Shown piece after piece: positions 8,231-15,275 of a DNA stretch of 36,883 nucleotides. Positions within the stretch are counted from its first letter, which is position 1; every line of letters starts with the position of its first letter. The notes under the pieces are model-generated. The model worked only from the letters and a program-made list of their open reading frames with translations, was not told where the DNA came from and searched no databases. The stretch spans positions 1 through 36,883 of the forward strand of contig SUST01000013.1 of NCBI GenBank assembly GCA_015063285.1. Reading direction: 5' to 3'. This DNA is from Thermoplasmata archaeon. GTDB taxonomy: Archaea; Thermoplasmatota; Thermoplasmata; Methanomassiliicoccales; Methanomethylophilaceae. A program made the position numbers and the translations under genes.

Positions 8231-8699
8231 AGCTGAACAGTTGATCGAAGCCTTGAGGTCCAAAGGGCTCAGGATGTCGGCGGCGGAGTCCTGCACCGGT
8301 GGGATGATAGGCTGCATGATGACCTCCGTTCCAGGTTCTTCTGACGTTTTTCTGGGGACTGCAGTGACATATTCCAACGATGCAAAGGAGCGCATTCTAG
8401 GCGTCAAACATCAGACCTTGATGGATCATGGAGCCGTCAGTATGGAAACGGCATCTGAGATGGCCAAAGGATCTATAGATGCGTACGAAAGCGATGTAGC
8501 GGTTTCGGTTACAGGTATTGCCGGTCCGGGAGGAGCGACCCCGGAGAAACCTGTAGGACTTGTCTATATCGCGGTGGCAGACGGGCCCAGAGTCGTTGTA
8601 ACAAAGAATCTATTCCAAGGAGATAGGCAATCTATTAGAAATCAGACTGCCGTTGAGGCGATCAAACTGTTAATCGAATTGGTCGAGGGGAAGTTATGA
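8214..8699 (+). CDS. pncC: Nicotinamide-nucleotide amidase (CinA C-terminal domain)
   Basis: This is a stand-alone CinA C-terminal domain of about 161 aa. The family deamidates NMN to nicotinate mononucleotide, recycling the by-product of NAD-consuming reactions. Diagnostic stretches are SAAESCTGGMIGCMMTSVPGSS near the N-terminus, AVTYSNDAKERILGV, and SVTGIAGPGGATPEKPVGLVYIA. ATG 8214 or 8217 overlaps the nadM end; GTG 8208 is also possible. The stop overlaps the next gene as ATGA. Position next to nadM supports an NAD-salvage role rather than the older competence/damage-inducible name. Confidence 0.9.
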   Translation: MMPRSEAEQLIEALRSKGLRMSAAESCTGGMIGCMMTSVPGSSDVFLGTAVTYSNDAKERILGVKHQTLMDHGAVSMETASEMAKGSIDAYESDVAVSVTGIAGPGGATPEKPVGLVYIAVADGPRVVVTKNLFQGDRQSIRNQTAVEAIKLLIELVEGKL

Positions 8700-9361
8700 G
8701 GTTCGAGAGACAATTGCCGATATTCGGAGAGGAAGGACAGCAGAAGATAATGTCCGCAGTAGTGGGCGTAGTGGGCTGCGGAGGATTGGGTGTCAATGTT
8801 ATCACACAACTCGTATCCGCCGGGGTATCCCATTTCATTCTTTGCGACCATCAGTCTCCCGAGTTATCGAATCTCAATCGCCAGTTCATTTATTCCGCAT
8901 CTGATTACAGACCGAAATCCGTCATCTCTGCCGAATGGATTCTTACACTCAATCCAAGTGCAGAGGTGCAATCCAATGCGGAACCGCTGACCGAGTTGAA
9001 CGGGGATCTGTTCAGAGGATGTGACATTCTAGTGGACTGCCTGGATAACTTCGAATCCAGAATGATCCTGTCGGATCTGGCTGAGAATATGAACGTACCC
9101 CTTGTTCATGGAGGGGTATCTGGTTTCACAGGACAGATCGCCGTATGCATCCCCGGAAAGACCAAGAGCCTCAGGGATATGATAGGGACGATGAAGAATC
9201 CCGAAGGAATCATACCAACTGTCGGAGCAGGCGTCTCCATCATCGCTTCGATGGAGGCTTTGGAAGTTCTAAAGATAATATCGGGCCTCGGAACAGAAAA
9301 CGAGGGTAAGCTGATCACTTTGGATATGGAATGCTGGATTACAGATTCTGTCCAGTTCTGA
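8696..9361 (+). CDS. E1-like adenylyltransferase (ThiF/MoeB/HesA family)
   Basis: Enzymes of this family adenylate the C-terminal glycine of ubiquitin-fold sulfur carriers or small archaeal modifiers. The 221-aa protein has the ATP-binding GCGGLG loop, the arginine motif NLNRQF, and LVDCLDNFESR with the metal-binding aspartate. It is shorter than MoeB or UbaA. The segment that usually carries the two zinc C-x2-C pairs and the catalytic cysteine is replaced by cysteine-free sequence (KSLRDMIGTMKNPEGI). It can therefore be expected to adenylate, but perhaps not to form the usual thioester. It is the last gene of the regulator-nadM-pncC unit. A possible substrate is encoded at 19584-19775. Confidence 0.85.
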   Translation: MRFERQLPIFGEEGQQKIMSAVVGVVGCGGLGVNVITQLVSAGVSHFILCDHQSPELSNLNRQFIYSASDYRPKSVISAEWILTLNPSAEVQSNAEPLTELNGDLFRGCDILVDCLDNFESRMILSDLAENMNVPLVHGGVSGFTGQIAVCIPGKTKSLRDMIGTMKNPEGIIPTVGAGVSIIASMEALEVLKIISGLGTENEGKLITLDMECWITDSVQF

Positions 9362-9408
9362 TGACTTCCATAAAATGTTTATTTACCGTAAGGGGATTCT
9401 CAGGATAT

Positions 9409-9412
9409 GGAG
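9409..9412 (+). promoter_or_regulatory. Ribosome site that decides the purC start
   Basis: GGAG at 9409-9412 is six bases before ATG 9419. An upstream in-frame ATG at 9407 overlaps this site. A TATA-like GTTTATTTA at 9378-9386 would start transcription near 9405-9409. Confidence 0.5.
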
Positions 9413-9418
9413 CACATA

Positions 9419-10309
9419 ATGACCGGAAAGGTCAAAGAAGTTTACAAGGTGGACGACGATACGTTGGAGTTCGCCTACACCAACAACATCTCTGTCTTCG
9501 ACAAGATCATCCCTTCACAGGTGCCTCACAAGGGAGAGACGCTCTGCAGGACGGCGAAATACTGGTTCACCCTTCTTACTAAAGAGGGGATCAACAACCA
9601 TTATATCAGTGAGCCCTCCCCAGATAGGATGAGGGTGAAGAGGGTCGACATCATCAGGGACTACAGCAAGATCAACGGAAACACAAAGAACTACCTGATT
9701 CCCCTGGAAGTCATCTGCAGGTACTATGCCGCAGGTTCTCTTATGGACAGGATCAAGTCCGGTAAGGTTAAGCCTGAGGATCTCGGATTCCCTTCGGACC
9801 ATATTGTCAAAGAGGGTGAGAAGCTTCCTAAGCCGTTCATCGAGTGCACTACGAAACTTGAAGCCCACGACGAGAACCTTACCGATGAGGAGGCCAAGAA
9901 GATGGCCGGCCTTTCAGATGAGGAGTTCGAGGAGATCAAGAGGACCGTCCTAAAGATCGATTCGATCATCGACAGGGAATGCAGCAAGAGAGGACTCATC
10001 CATTGCGACGGAAAGAAGGAGTTCGCTTTCGACAAGGACAGAAAGCTGATGGTCATCGATACCTTCGGAACATTGGATGAAGACCGCTGGTGGGACGCAG
10101 ACGAATTCGCGAAAGGAAAGATCGTGCAGCTCTCGAAGGAGTTCGTCCGCCAGTACTATCGTGAGACCGGATATCACAAAGCACTCTATGATGCACGTGA
10201 GAAGGGATTGCCCGAACCAGACATCCCTGCACTTCCTCAGGAGATCGTCGACCGCGTGAGCAAGCTCTACGTCGACATGTTCGAGAGGATAACCGGCGAG
10301 AAGTTCTGA
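9419..10309 (+). CDS. purC: SAICAR synthetase
   Basis: PurC ligates aspartate to CAIR in de novo purine synthesis, using ATP. The protein (about 296 aa) shows the N-terminal GKVKEVYKV strand of the ATP-grasp-like fold, SVFDKIIPSQVPHKG, PLEVICRYYAAGSLMDR, and the C-terminal IDTFGTLDEDRWWD catalytic stretch. Length and order are normal. The start at 9419 rests on the GGAG ribosome site; ATG 9407 would add MEHI. It converges with the UPF0179 gene, whose stop abuts its own without a gap. Another purine gene, purA, lies 3.6 kb away on the opposite strand. Confidence 0.93.
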   Translation: MTGKVKEVYKVDDDTLEFAYTNNISVFDKIIPSQVPHKGETLCRTAKYWFTLLTKEGINNHYISEPSPDRMRVKRVDIIRDYSKINGNTKNYLIPLEVICRYYAAGSLMDRIKSGKVKPEDLGFPSDHIVKEGEKLPKPFIECTTKLEAHDENLTDEEAKKMAGLSDEEFEEIKRTVLKIDSIIDRECSKRGLIHCDGKKEFAFDKDRKLMVIDTFGTLDEDRWWDADEFAKGKIVQLSKEFVRQYYRETGYHKALYDAREKGLPEPDIPALPQEIVDRVSKLYVDMFERITGEKF

Positions 10310-10738
10310 TCAGAACAGATCGACCAAAACCAATTTCTCTCCCAGGGGACAGTCGAGGTCGCCTTCCACCTTCTGGACGGTGTACTTCTCCCCCGGGATC
10401 TTTCCTATGGCATGACAAATCCCATAATGCTCGCAGGACAGATTTTTGCACTCCGAACCCTTGTATGTAATCTTGCTGCCTTCCATTGCCTGTCTTTTTC
10501 CGACGGATGCGCGGGTACAGATCTTCTCCACTTCAACGGCAGTGACCGAGTCTCCGTCAAATTCATGGCATTCGTGTTCTTGCAGTCTTATGCCCACGAT
10601 TTTGTATTTCGCGCCGTTCTCAAGATTGAAGCATACCTTGTTGTACTTGCAGTCAGCACATTCCTCCATGGGTCCGAGGTAATAGAACTCCGTCCCTACT
10701 GCTGCCTGTTTGGTACCGATCAATGTTATTTGGGCCAT
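10310..10738 (-). CDS. UPF0179 family protein
   Basis: This 142-aa protein is found mainly in archaea and its function is not established. It matches UPF0179 (COG1860) by its start (MAQITLIGTKQAAVGTEFYYLG), by an ECADCKYNKVC cysteine cluster near residues 27-37, and by a second one (ECKNLSCEHYGIC) in the C-terminal half. The spacing of about seven cysteines suggests a metal or iron-sulfur site. ATG 10738 overlaps the egsA stop (TGATG), so the two are co-translated; an upstream in-frame ATG inside egsA is unlikely. The tight link to ether-lipid synthesis may be only organisational. Confidence 0.8.
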   Translation of the reverse strand: MAQITLIGTKQAAVGTEFYYLGPMEECADCKYNKVCFNLENGAKYKIVGIRLQEHECHEFDGDSVTAVEVEKICTRASVGKRQAMEGSKITYKGSECKNLSCEHYGICHAIGKIPGEKYTVQKVEGDLDCPLGEKLVLVDLF

Positions 10739-11796
10739 CAAATCACCCCGGTTCTGATGCATATGTCTTCTGCCGTCTCTCTCGTAATGCCATTGTCACC
10801 TAGAATAGTGTACCTGTCCTTACGGATTTTATGAGCGTTGATCACGGCCTCTATGAACTCATCGTTCGTGAGATTCAATTCGGATGCTTTGGTGGGCGCT
10901 CCTATCTTCACCAAGGCGTGCTTGAGCTCTTCCCAATCCCCTCTCTGGAGATATGTGGTAACGATAGATGCGACACCGCACTGCTCTCCGTGCATGGCCC
11001 TGCCAGGATACAGATGGTCTATCGTATGGGAGATCATATGCTCGGAACCGCTTGTGGGCCTTGAGCTCCTGGCGATACTCATCGATATGCCCGAAACTAT
11101 AATCGGTTTGATGGCAAGCCAGACGCTCTCTTCGAGGTTAGGCCTTATGTAGTCTGCAGCATCCATCATGGATTCTGCTGCGTAGTAAGCGAAAGCGTAT
11201 GCAGATCTGCTGAAGTGTTCGTCACGGAGTTCGTATGCAAGTTTCCAGTCGCGAAGCGAACTGAAGTTGGAAAGCACATCAGCACATCCGGACGCCAGCA
11301 TTCTGTATGGTGATTTGAAGATGATCTCCGTATCAGCGATAACTCCCATAGGGGAAGCACCTTCGATCGAGACCGATCCCTTGTCCGACTTGATGGATGC
11401 CCTGTTGGATGCTATGCCATCGTGGGCTGCCGAAGTCGGAATGCTGATGAAGGGGATGTTGAGGTCGTTGGCGACGACCTTGGCGATATCGATCTTGCTT
11501 CCGCCGCCTATGGCCAATATGAATGTGGAACCGTATTCTTGTATTCTCTTTTTGGCCTCTTCAATATTCTCTTCGGTGGCTTTATCGGTGATGAAAGTAT
11601 CGATATCATACCCTTGGAGATGATCTCTGGCAGCTCTTCCAGCAACCTTATCGGTGTTCTCTCCGGTTATGATGGTTCCCGTGGTACCGCTGTGTATGTT
11701 TACACAGACCTCTTTGACATTGCGCAAGACATCGTGGCCTGCTATAACGTTGCGCGGGAAGAAGACCATTTTCTCCTTCAAGAAATCCTTTGCCAT
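10738..11796 (-). CDS. egsA: sn-Glycerol-1-phosphate dehydrogenase
   Basis: EgsA reduces dihydroxyacetone phosphate to sn-glycerol-1-phosphate, which sets the archaeal stereochemistry of membrane ether lipids. The 352-aa protein belongs to the iron-alcohol-dehydrogenase/glycerol dehydrogenase fold. GGGSKID (97-103) binds NAD(P). The zinc ligands appear as D173 (GCADVLSNF), H253 (SGSEHMISH) and H269 (AMHGEQCG). A GGAG ribosome site lies at 11808-11805. The TATA element (TATTTTTATT on the minus strand, 11840-11831) is shared with the divergent flavoprotein region. Confidence 0.95.
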   Translation of the reverse strand: MAKDFLKEKMVFFPRNVIAGHDVLRNVKEVCVNIHSGTTGTIITGENTDKVAGRAARDHLQGYDIDTFITDKATEENIEEAKKRIQEYGSTFILAIGGGSKIDIAKVVANDLNIPFISIPTSAAHDGIASNRASIKSDKGSVSIEGASPMGVIADTEIIFKSPYRMLASGCADVLSNFSSLRDWKLAYELRDEHFSRSAYAFAYYAAESMMDAADYIRPNLEESVWLAIKPIIVSGISMSIARSSRPTSGSEHMISHTIDHLYPGRAMHGEQCGVASIVTTYLQRGDWEELKHALVKIGAPTKASELNLTNDEFIEAVINAHKIRKDRYTILGDNGITRETAEDICIRTGVI

Positions 11797-11830
11797 CTAT
11801 CTCTCTCCGCATACCTTATCGGTGCTAACT

Positions 11831-11861
11831 AATAAAAATAATGCCTGGAAAGCAGTTATTA
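11831..11861. promoter_or_regulatory. Divergent promoters between egsA and the flavoprotein gene
   Basis: The 87-base gap holds an AT-rich element reading TATTTTTATT toward egsA (11840-11831). A weaker GTTATTA (11855-11861) points right. Its centre is 26 bases from ATG 11884, so the flavoprotein mRNA may be leaderless. Confidence 0.5.
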
Positions 11862-11883
11862 GTCCCTTTTCTGATACACATCT

Positions 11884-12405
11884 ATGAGCGGAGCCATCAT
11901 CATATGCGGATCGGCAGAAGAAGGAGGCGTGACCTATGCGATGTGTTCTTCTGCCAAAGCAGTATTGGAGAAGAAAGGCTATCAAGTTTCTCTCTTCCAT
12001 CCTTCTGATATGGATCTGCACCACTGCAGGGATTGCAAGGGATGTGCTCAGGGGGAGTGCATCATAGAGGACGAAATGTCTTCGATTTACCGGTCATTCT
12101 CGGAATCTGACCTTATTGTTTTGGCATCGCCGATTCATTTCAGTGGCCCATCTTCCATCTTAAAGATGGTGATGGATCGTTTCCAGCCATACTGGTGCAA
12201 CAAGGACCTTACGCATCCAGATTACTGCATATCGATGCTTTGTGGCGGAAGCAAACAACCCAATTTTCAGATAACAGAGACGATAATCCGTGCTTTTTGC
12301 TTAACAACCGGTATGGAATACAGAGGTTCCCTTCAGATACCGGACACCGATTCTGGAGTTAGCGATCTGGAGGACAGAGTTGAAAAGTTCCTATCCGTCT
12401 GGTGA
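11884..12405 (+). CDS. Iron-sulfur flavoprotein (Isf-like)
   Basis: This 173-aa member of the NADPH-dependent FMN reductase/flavodoxin-like family has the compact 4Fe-4S motif C48-x2-C51-x2-C54-x4-C59 (CRDCKGCAQGEC). That motif defines the iron-sulfur flavoproteins described in Methanosarcina, which use FMN plus a cluster for electron transfer and oxygen or peroxide detoxification. The flavin phosphate region is at the N-terminus (IIICGSAEEGGVTYAM) and LASPIHFSGPSSILKMVMDR gives the second FMN loop. The superoxide reductase gene 0.7 kb away suggests a shared oxidative-stress role. The stop directly abuts that of the next gene on the other strand. Confidence 0.82.
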   Translation: MSGAIIICGSAEEGGVTYAMCSSAKAVLEKKGYQVSLFHPSDMDLHHCRDCKGCAQGECIIEDEMSSIYRSFSESDLIVLASPIHFSGPSSILKMVMDRFQPYWCNKDLTHPDYCISMLCGGSKQPNFQITETIIRAFCLTTGMEYRGSLQIPDTDSGVSDLEDRVEKFLSVW

Positions 12406-13032
12406 TCACAGAAGGTATGGGATGATCTGCGTCTGGAATCCTTTGACCTGATCTTCAGAATCTACGAAAGGTATCGTTGATGGGTAGTCTTCCCTGATGA
12501 TGGACCAGGTGTAGTCATCGAGGCTTCTGCCCATATCCAAAACGCAATTCCTGTAATAGCCTATGCTGACCAGCTTATCTAGAACCTTGATCACATCCGT
12601 CTTCTTTCCGCCGGGGAGAACAGCCTGACCTTTATGTATGAATATGACCGGAACGACAGAATCCGACACACTGCAGATGTCTCTGAGTTCAGCATCATTC
12701 TTGATGAAGTGATACGGTGCAAAGACCAGCGAAGCATCCTTATTGAATGAATCGAACACATCCTCAACCGTTTCTATGTACGTGAAGAACCAAATCTCGG
12801 TATTGCGTAGTTTCAGGTGTTTCATGACCTTCTCAGAGAACTCCCTTACTTCGAAACTGTTGCAGTCTATGATCGTGACAGGAGGTTTGTTCTCGATAGG
12901 AAGACATCCAGAAACAGTCTCGGTAAAGTCTTGGGCCCTGCTTCCTTTTCTAGGCATTATCGATGAGAAGGTCCCGTCGGAGACAAGCATCTTGCCCTCT
13001 TCAAACGATGCGTAGAATGCCGGTATCTCCAT
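12406..13032 (-). CDS. Uncharacterised protein, possibly HisA/HisF-like barrel
   Basis: I do not recognise this 208-aa protein with certainty. It is soluble, without signal peptide or membrane segment. The alternation VTIIDCNSFEV, EIWFFTYIETVEDVFDSF, SLVFAPYHFIKN, VVPVIFIHKGQAV, GYYRNCVLDMGR looks like successive strands and helices of a TIM barrel. It recalls the archaeal HisA-related proteins, but the HisA catalytic motifs are absent. ATG 13032 has no good ribosome site. The frame stays open for 20 codons upstream (to TAA at 13093-13095) without an ATG, GTG or TTG. It ends flush against the flavoprotein gene. Confidence 0.6.
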   Translation of the reverse strand: MEIPAFYASFEEGKMLVSDGTFSSIMPRKGSRAQDFTETVSGCLPIENKPPVTIIDCNSFEVREFSEKVMKHLKLRNTEIWFFTYIETVEDVFDSFNKDASLVFAPYHFIKNDAELRDICSVSDSVVPVIFIHKGQAVLPGGKKTDVIKVLDKLVSIGYYRNCVLDMGRSLDDYTWSIIREDYPSTIPFVDSEDQVKGFQTQIIPYLL

Positions 13033-13118
13033 GCGATGGCCATTCTCATCATCGTATATGGGGTTGACGGCATCTATGTCAAAGTTATCCTTTTATGAAT
13101 TGCAGACGATTCGGGTCT

Positions 13119-13122
13119 GAGG
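13119..13122 (+). promoter_or_regulatory. Ribosome site of the superoxide reductase gene
   Basis: GAGG at 13119-13122 is eight bases before ATG 13131. It rules in favour of that start over an upstream in-frame ATG at 13095. Confidence 0.55.
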
Positions 13123-13130
13123 TAATTACT

Positions 13131-13502
13131 ATGGTAATCTACAAGTGCGCAAAATGCCCCAACGCTTTCGAGGTCGTTTTCAAGGCCCCCTGCACCCCCA
13201 AGTGCTGCGGCGAGGACATGGTCATCGTCGAGCCCAAGACTGACGATTTCAAGAATGAGAAGCATGTCCCCTACATCGAGAAGCAGGACGGGGGATTCCT
13301 CGTGAAGGTCGGTAAGGAGACGCCTCACCCGATGGTCGAGGACCACTACATCGTGTACATCCAAATCTGCGCAGACGGTATCATGATGAGGAAGTACCTC
13401 AAACCCGGAGACGCTCCCGAGGCCTTCTTCAAGACTGATGCAAAAGAGGTCAGAGCTTGGGAGTACTGCAACAAGCACGGACTTTGGAAATCGAATCAGT
13501 GA
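13131..13502 (+). CDS. dfx: Desulfoferrodoxin-type superoxide reductase
   Basis: This 123-aa two-domain protein reduces superoxide to peroxide without making oxygen. The desulforedoxin-like N-terminus has C6, C9, C25 and C26 for a rubredoxin-like iron (center I). The catalytic centre II ligands are H45 (with the E43-K44 pair of the EKH-x-P loop), H66, H72, C113 and H116 in the order expected for the family. It is monocistronic: promoter region on its left, hairpin terminator directly after its TGA. Together with the flavoprotein at 11884 it points to defence against oxygen exposure. Confidence 0.93.
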   Translation: MVIYKCAKCPNAFEVVFKAPCTPKCCGEDMVIVEPKTDDFKNEKHVPYIEKQDGGFLVKVGKETPHPMVEDHYIVYIQICADGIMMRKYLKPGDAPEAFFKTDAKEVRAWEYCNKHGLWKSNQ

Positions 13503-13510
13503 ATGTAAAC

Positions 13511-13540
13511 AGCCCCTTTGGGGCTTTCCTTCTTATTTTT
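13511..13540 (+). terminator. Hairpin and T-rich terminator after superoxide reductase gene
   Basis: AGCCCC (13511-13516) pairs with GGGGCT (13520-13525) around a TTT loop. A pyrimidine/T-rich tail (TTCCTTCTTATTTTT) follows directly, ten bases behind the stop codon. Confidence 0.65.
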
Positions 13541-13549
13541 AATTATGGA

Positions 13550-13576
13550 AAGGCAGCATGGTGACCATGCCGCCTT
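13550..13576 (-). terminator. Hairpin after the Cys-rich protein gene
   Basis: AAGGC-A-GCATGG, a TGA loop and CCATGC-C-GCCTT form an 11-pair stem with one mismatch, just downstream of the minus-strand stop at 13585. On the minus strand only a short TTT follows, so it may be a terminator or an mRNA 3'-end stabiliser. Confidence 0.5.
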
Positions 13577-13584
13577 AAGAAAAT

Positions 13585-13905
13585 TCATTCTTCGAAAGAG
13601 ATGCTGACAGGCCTCTTCAGACCCATTCCGGATTCCGCTTCGATAGCTTTGACGATACCGCAAGGTACCGGACAGGCCGTGTGCTTAAGGCACTCGGAGG
13701 CTTTCTTATAGACCTCTGATTCTATGAAAGGGGTTCCTATGGCCTCATAAGGATTGACTCCTTCGATGGGAGACATGGACCTGACCATGGGGCAGTTGCT
13801 CTCAATGACAACGTTAACGCTCATCATGTCTTCGCTCACTGTAGCGGTGATCTTAGAGGTCATACCGCAGACTCCGGCCTGTACATTGCAAATTGTCGGA
13901 CACAT
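13585..13905 (-). CDS. Small cysteine-rich conserved protein
   Basis: This 106-aa protein has no predicted signal or membrane segment. Cysteines occur as MCPTIC at the start, GVCGMTSKI, ESNCPM, then ASECLKHTACPVPCGIV near residue 80. The pattern of a GxCGxTT-like strand followed by an ESxCP strand and a C-terminal CP-x-PC-G motif is one I associate with small methanogen proteins of the DUF6951 type, but I cannot verify that. The function is unknown; a metal or cluster site is likely. ATG 13905 was chosen because GAGGAG (13919-13914) is eight bases upstream; the site overlaps the purA stop, so it is translated with purA. Confidence 0.65.
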   Translation of the reverse strand: MCPTICNVQAGVCGMTSKITATVSEDMMSVNVVIESNCPMVRSMSPIEGVNPYEAIGTPFIESEVYKKASECLKHTACPVPCGIVKAIEAESGMGLKRPVSISFEE

Positions 13906-13917
13906 GTTTATCACTCC

Positions 13918-15222
13918 TCAGTTCCACCAGTCTTTCTTACGATCGATGGTCTCATCTCTGTCGGGTCCGAGACTGATGAGGTCTGCAGGGACCTTCAGGT
14001 ACTTCTCGATATACTCGATGTATTCCCTCATCTCTCCGGGAAGGTTGTCGTAGCCTGCTTTCACGACATCCATGGTGTTGTCCCATCCTTTCCATCCCTT
14101 GAAAGTCTCATACACGGGTTTTGCCCTGTTCAGTTTGGCGATGGATGCAGGGAAGTGTTTGACTTCTTCTCCGTCTATCTCGTATGCGACGCACACGGGA
14201 AGTTCAGGGATGTCGTTCAGCACATCGATCTTTGTGATTCCGAGGGATGTGAATCCGCAGAGCCTTGAAGCATGTTCGACAACGACCAGGTCCAGCCATC
14301 CGCATCTTCTTCCCCTTCCGGTAGTGACACCGAACTCTCCGCCCTTCTTTTGGAGTTCTATTCCGAAATCGTCGTGGATCTCTGAAACGAAAGGTCCTTC
14401 CCCTACACGTGTGGTGTATGCCTTGACGATTCCGACAACCTTATCAATCCTGTTGGGGGCGACTCCCGACCCGGTACAGATCCCTCCTCCGCAGGTTGCG
14501 GAGGATGTGACATACGGGTATGTACCGTGATCGATGTCCAGCATGGCGCCCTGAGCTCCTTCGAACACAACATTCTTGTTATTGTCCAGAGCATCGTTGA
14601 TCAGAACGGAGGTGTCGCAGATGTACTTGCCGATCTGGTTTCTCCAGCCCACCATCTTCTCGTACAGGGACTCGGTAGTGCAGTTGCACTGCTCGGCATC
14701 CATCATGGCCATGAGGTCCTTCTTGTACGGGAGTATGAATGAGATCTTCTCTTTCAGAAGGTCATCCTCGAGAAGGTCCCCTGCCCTGAATCCGATCCTA
14801 GCAATCTTGTCCTGATATGTGGGTCCGATACCTTTCTTGGTCGTACCGACGTTGTTCTTACCGCGGTACTTCTCCTCAGCTCCGTCCAGTTTCTTGTGGT
14901 ATCCCATGATCAAATGGGCCCTGTCGGAGATCCTCAGTCCGTCGATCGAACCTCCGTTGGCGAGAACCTGGTTGATCTCCTCCCCCAACTCTTCAAGGTT
15001 GACGACGACACCGTTACCGATGACTGCGAGTTTTCCAGGTCTTACAACTCCGGATGGTAGTCCGTGGAGCTTGAACACCTTGTCATCTACGATGATTGTG
15101 TGTCCCGCATTGTTTCCTCCCTGGAAACGTACGATGAGGTCTGATTTCTCATCCAGGTAATCTGTGAGCTTTCCTTTTCCTTCGTCTCCCCATTGGGAAC
15201 CGATGATAGCTAGACTCGGCAT
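13918..15222 (-). CDS. purA: Adenylosuccinate synthetase
   Basis: PurA joins IMP and aspartate with GTP to make adenylosuccinate, the first step from IMP to AMP. The 434-aa protein is full length. The N-terminal P-loop GSQWGDEGKGK holds the catalytic aspartate, followed by FQGGNNAGHTI with the catalytic histidine. VFEGAQGAMLDIDHGTYPYVTSS and TTGRGRRCGWLD are family signatures. A TATA element on the minus strand (CTTATATTC, 15264-15256) gives it its own promoter. The small Cys-rich gene follows within the same transcript. Confidence 0.95.
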   Translation of the reverse strand: MPSLAIIGSQWGDEGKGKLTDYLDEKSDLIVRFQGGNNAGHTIIVDDKVFKLHGLPSGVVRPGKLAVIGNGVVVNLEELGEEINQVLANGGSIDGLRISDRAHLIMGYHKKLDGAEEKYRGKNNVGTTKKGIGPTYQDKIARIGFRAGDLLEDDLLKEKISFILPYKKDLMAMMDAEQCNCTTESLYEKMVGWRNQIGKYICDTSVLINDALDNNKNVVFEGAQGAMLDIDHGTYPYVTSSATCGGGICTGSGVAPNRIDKVVGIVKAYTTRVGEGPFVSEIHDDFGIELQKKGGEFGVTTGRGRRCGWLDLVVVEHASRLCGFTSLGITKIDVLNDIPELPVCVAYEIDGEEVKHFPASIAKLNRAKPVYETFKGWKGWDNTMDVVKAGYDNLPGEMREYIEYIEKYLKVPADLISLGPDRDETIDRKKDWWN

Positions 15223-15255
15223 GTTTTAGGCACCTAATCTGGATAGAGATAGGTA

Positions 15256-15264
15256 GAATATAAG
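15256..15264 (-). promoter_or_regulatory. TATA box of purA
   Basis: CTTATATTC on the minus strand is centred 38 bases before the purA ATG, leaving a leader of roughly 12 bases. It lies in the 53-base gap behind trm1. Confidence 0.5.
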
Positions 15265-15275
15265 GGATTACTCGG

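Noticed and set aside
10412-10834. Long plus-strand reading frame over the UPF0179 and egsA genes.
   Set aside because: It is a shadow of the minus-strand genes, with no recognisable domain and no ribosome site.
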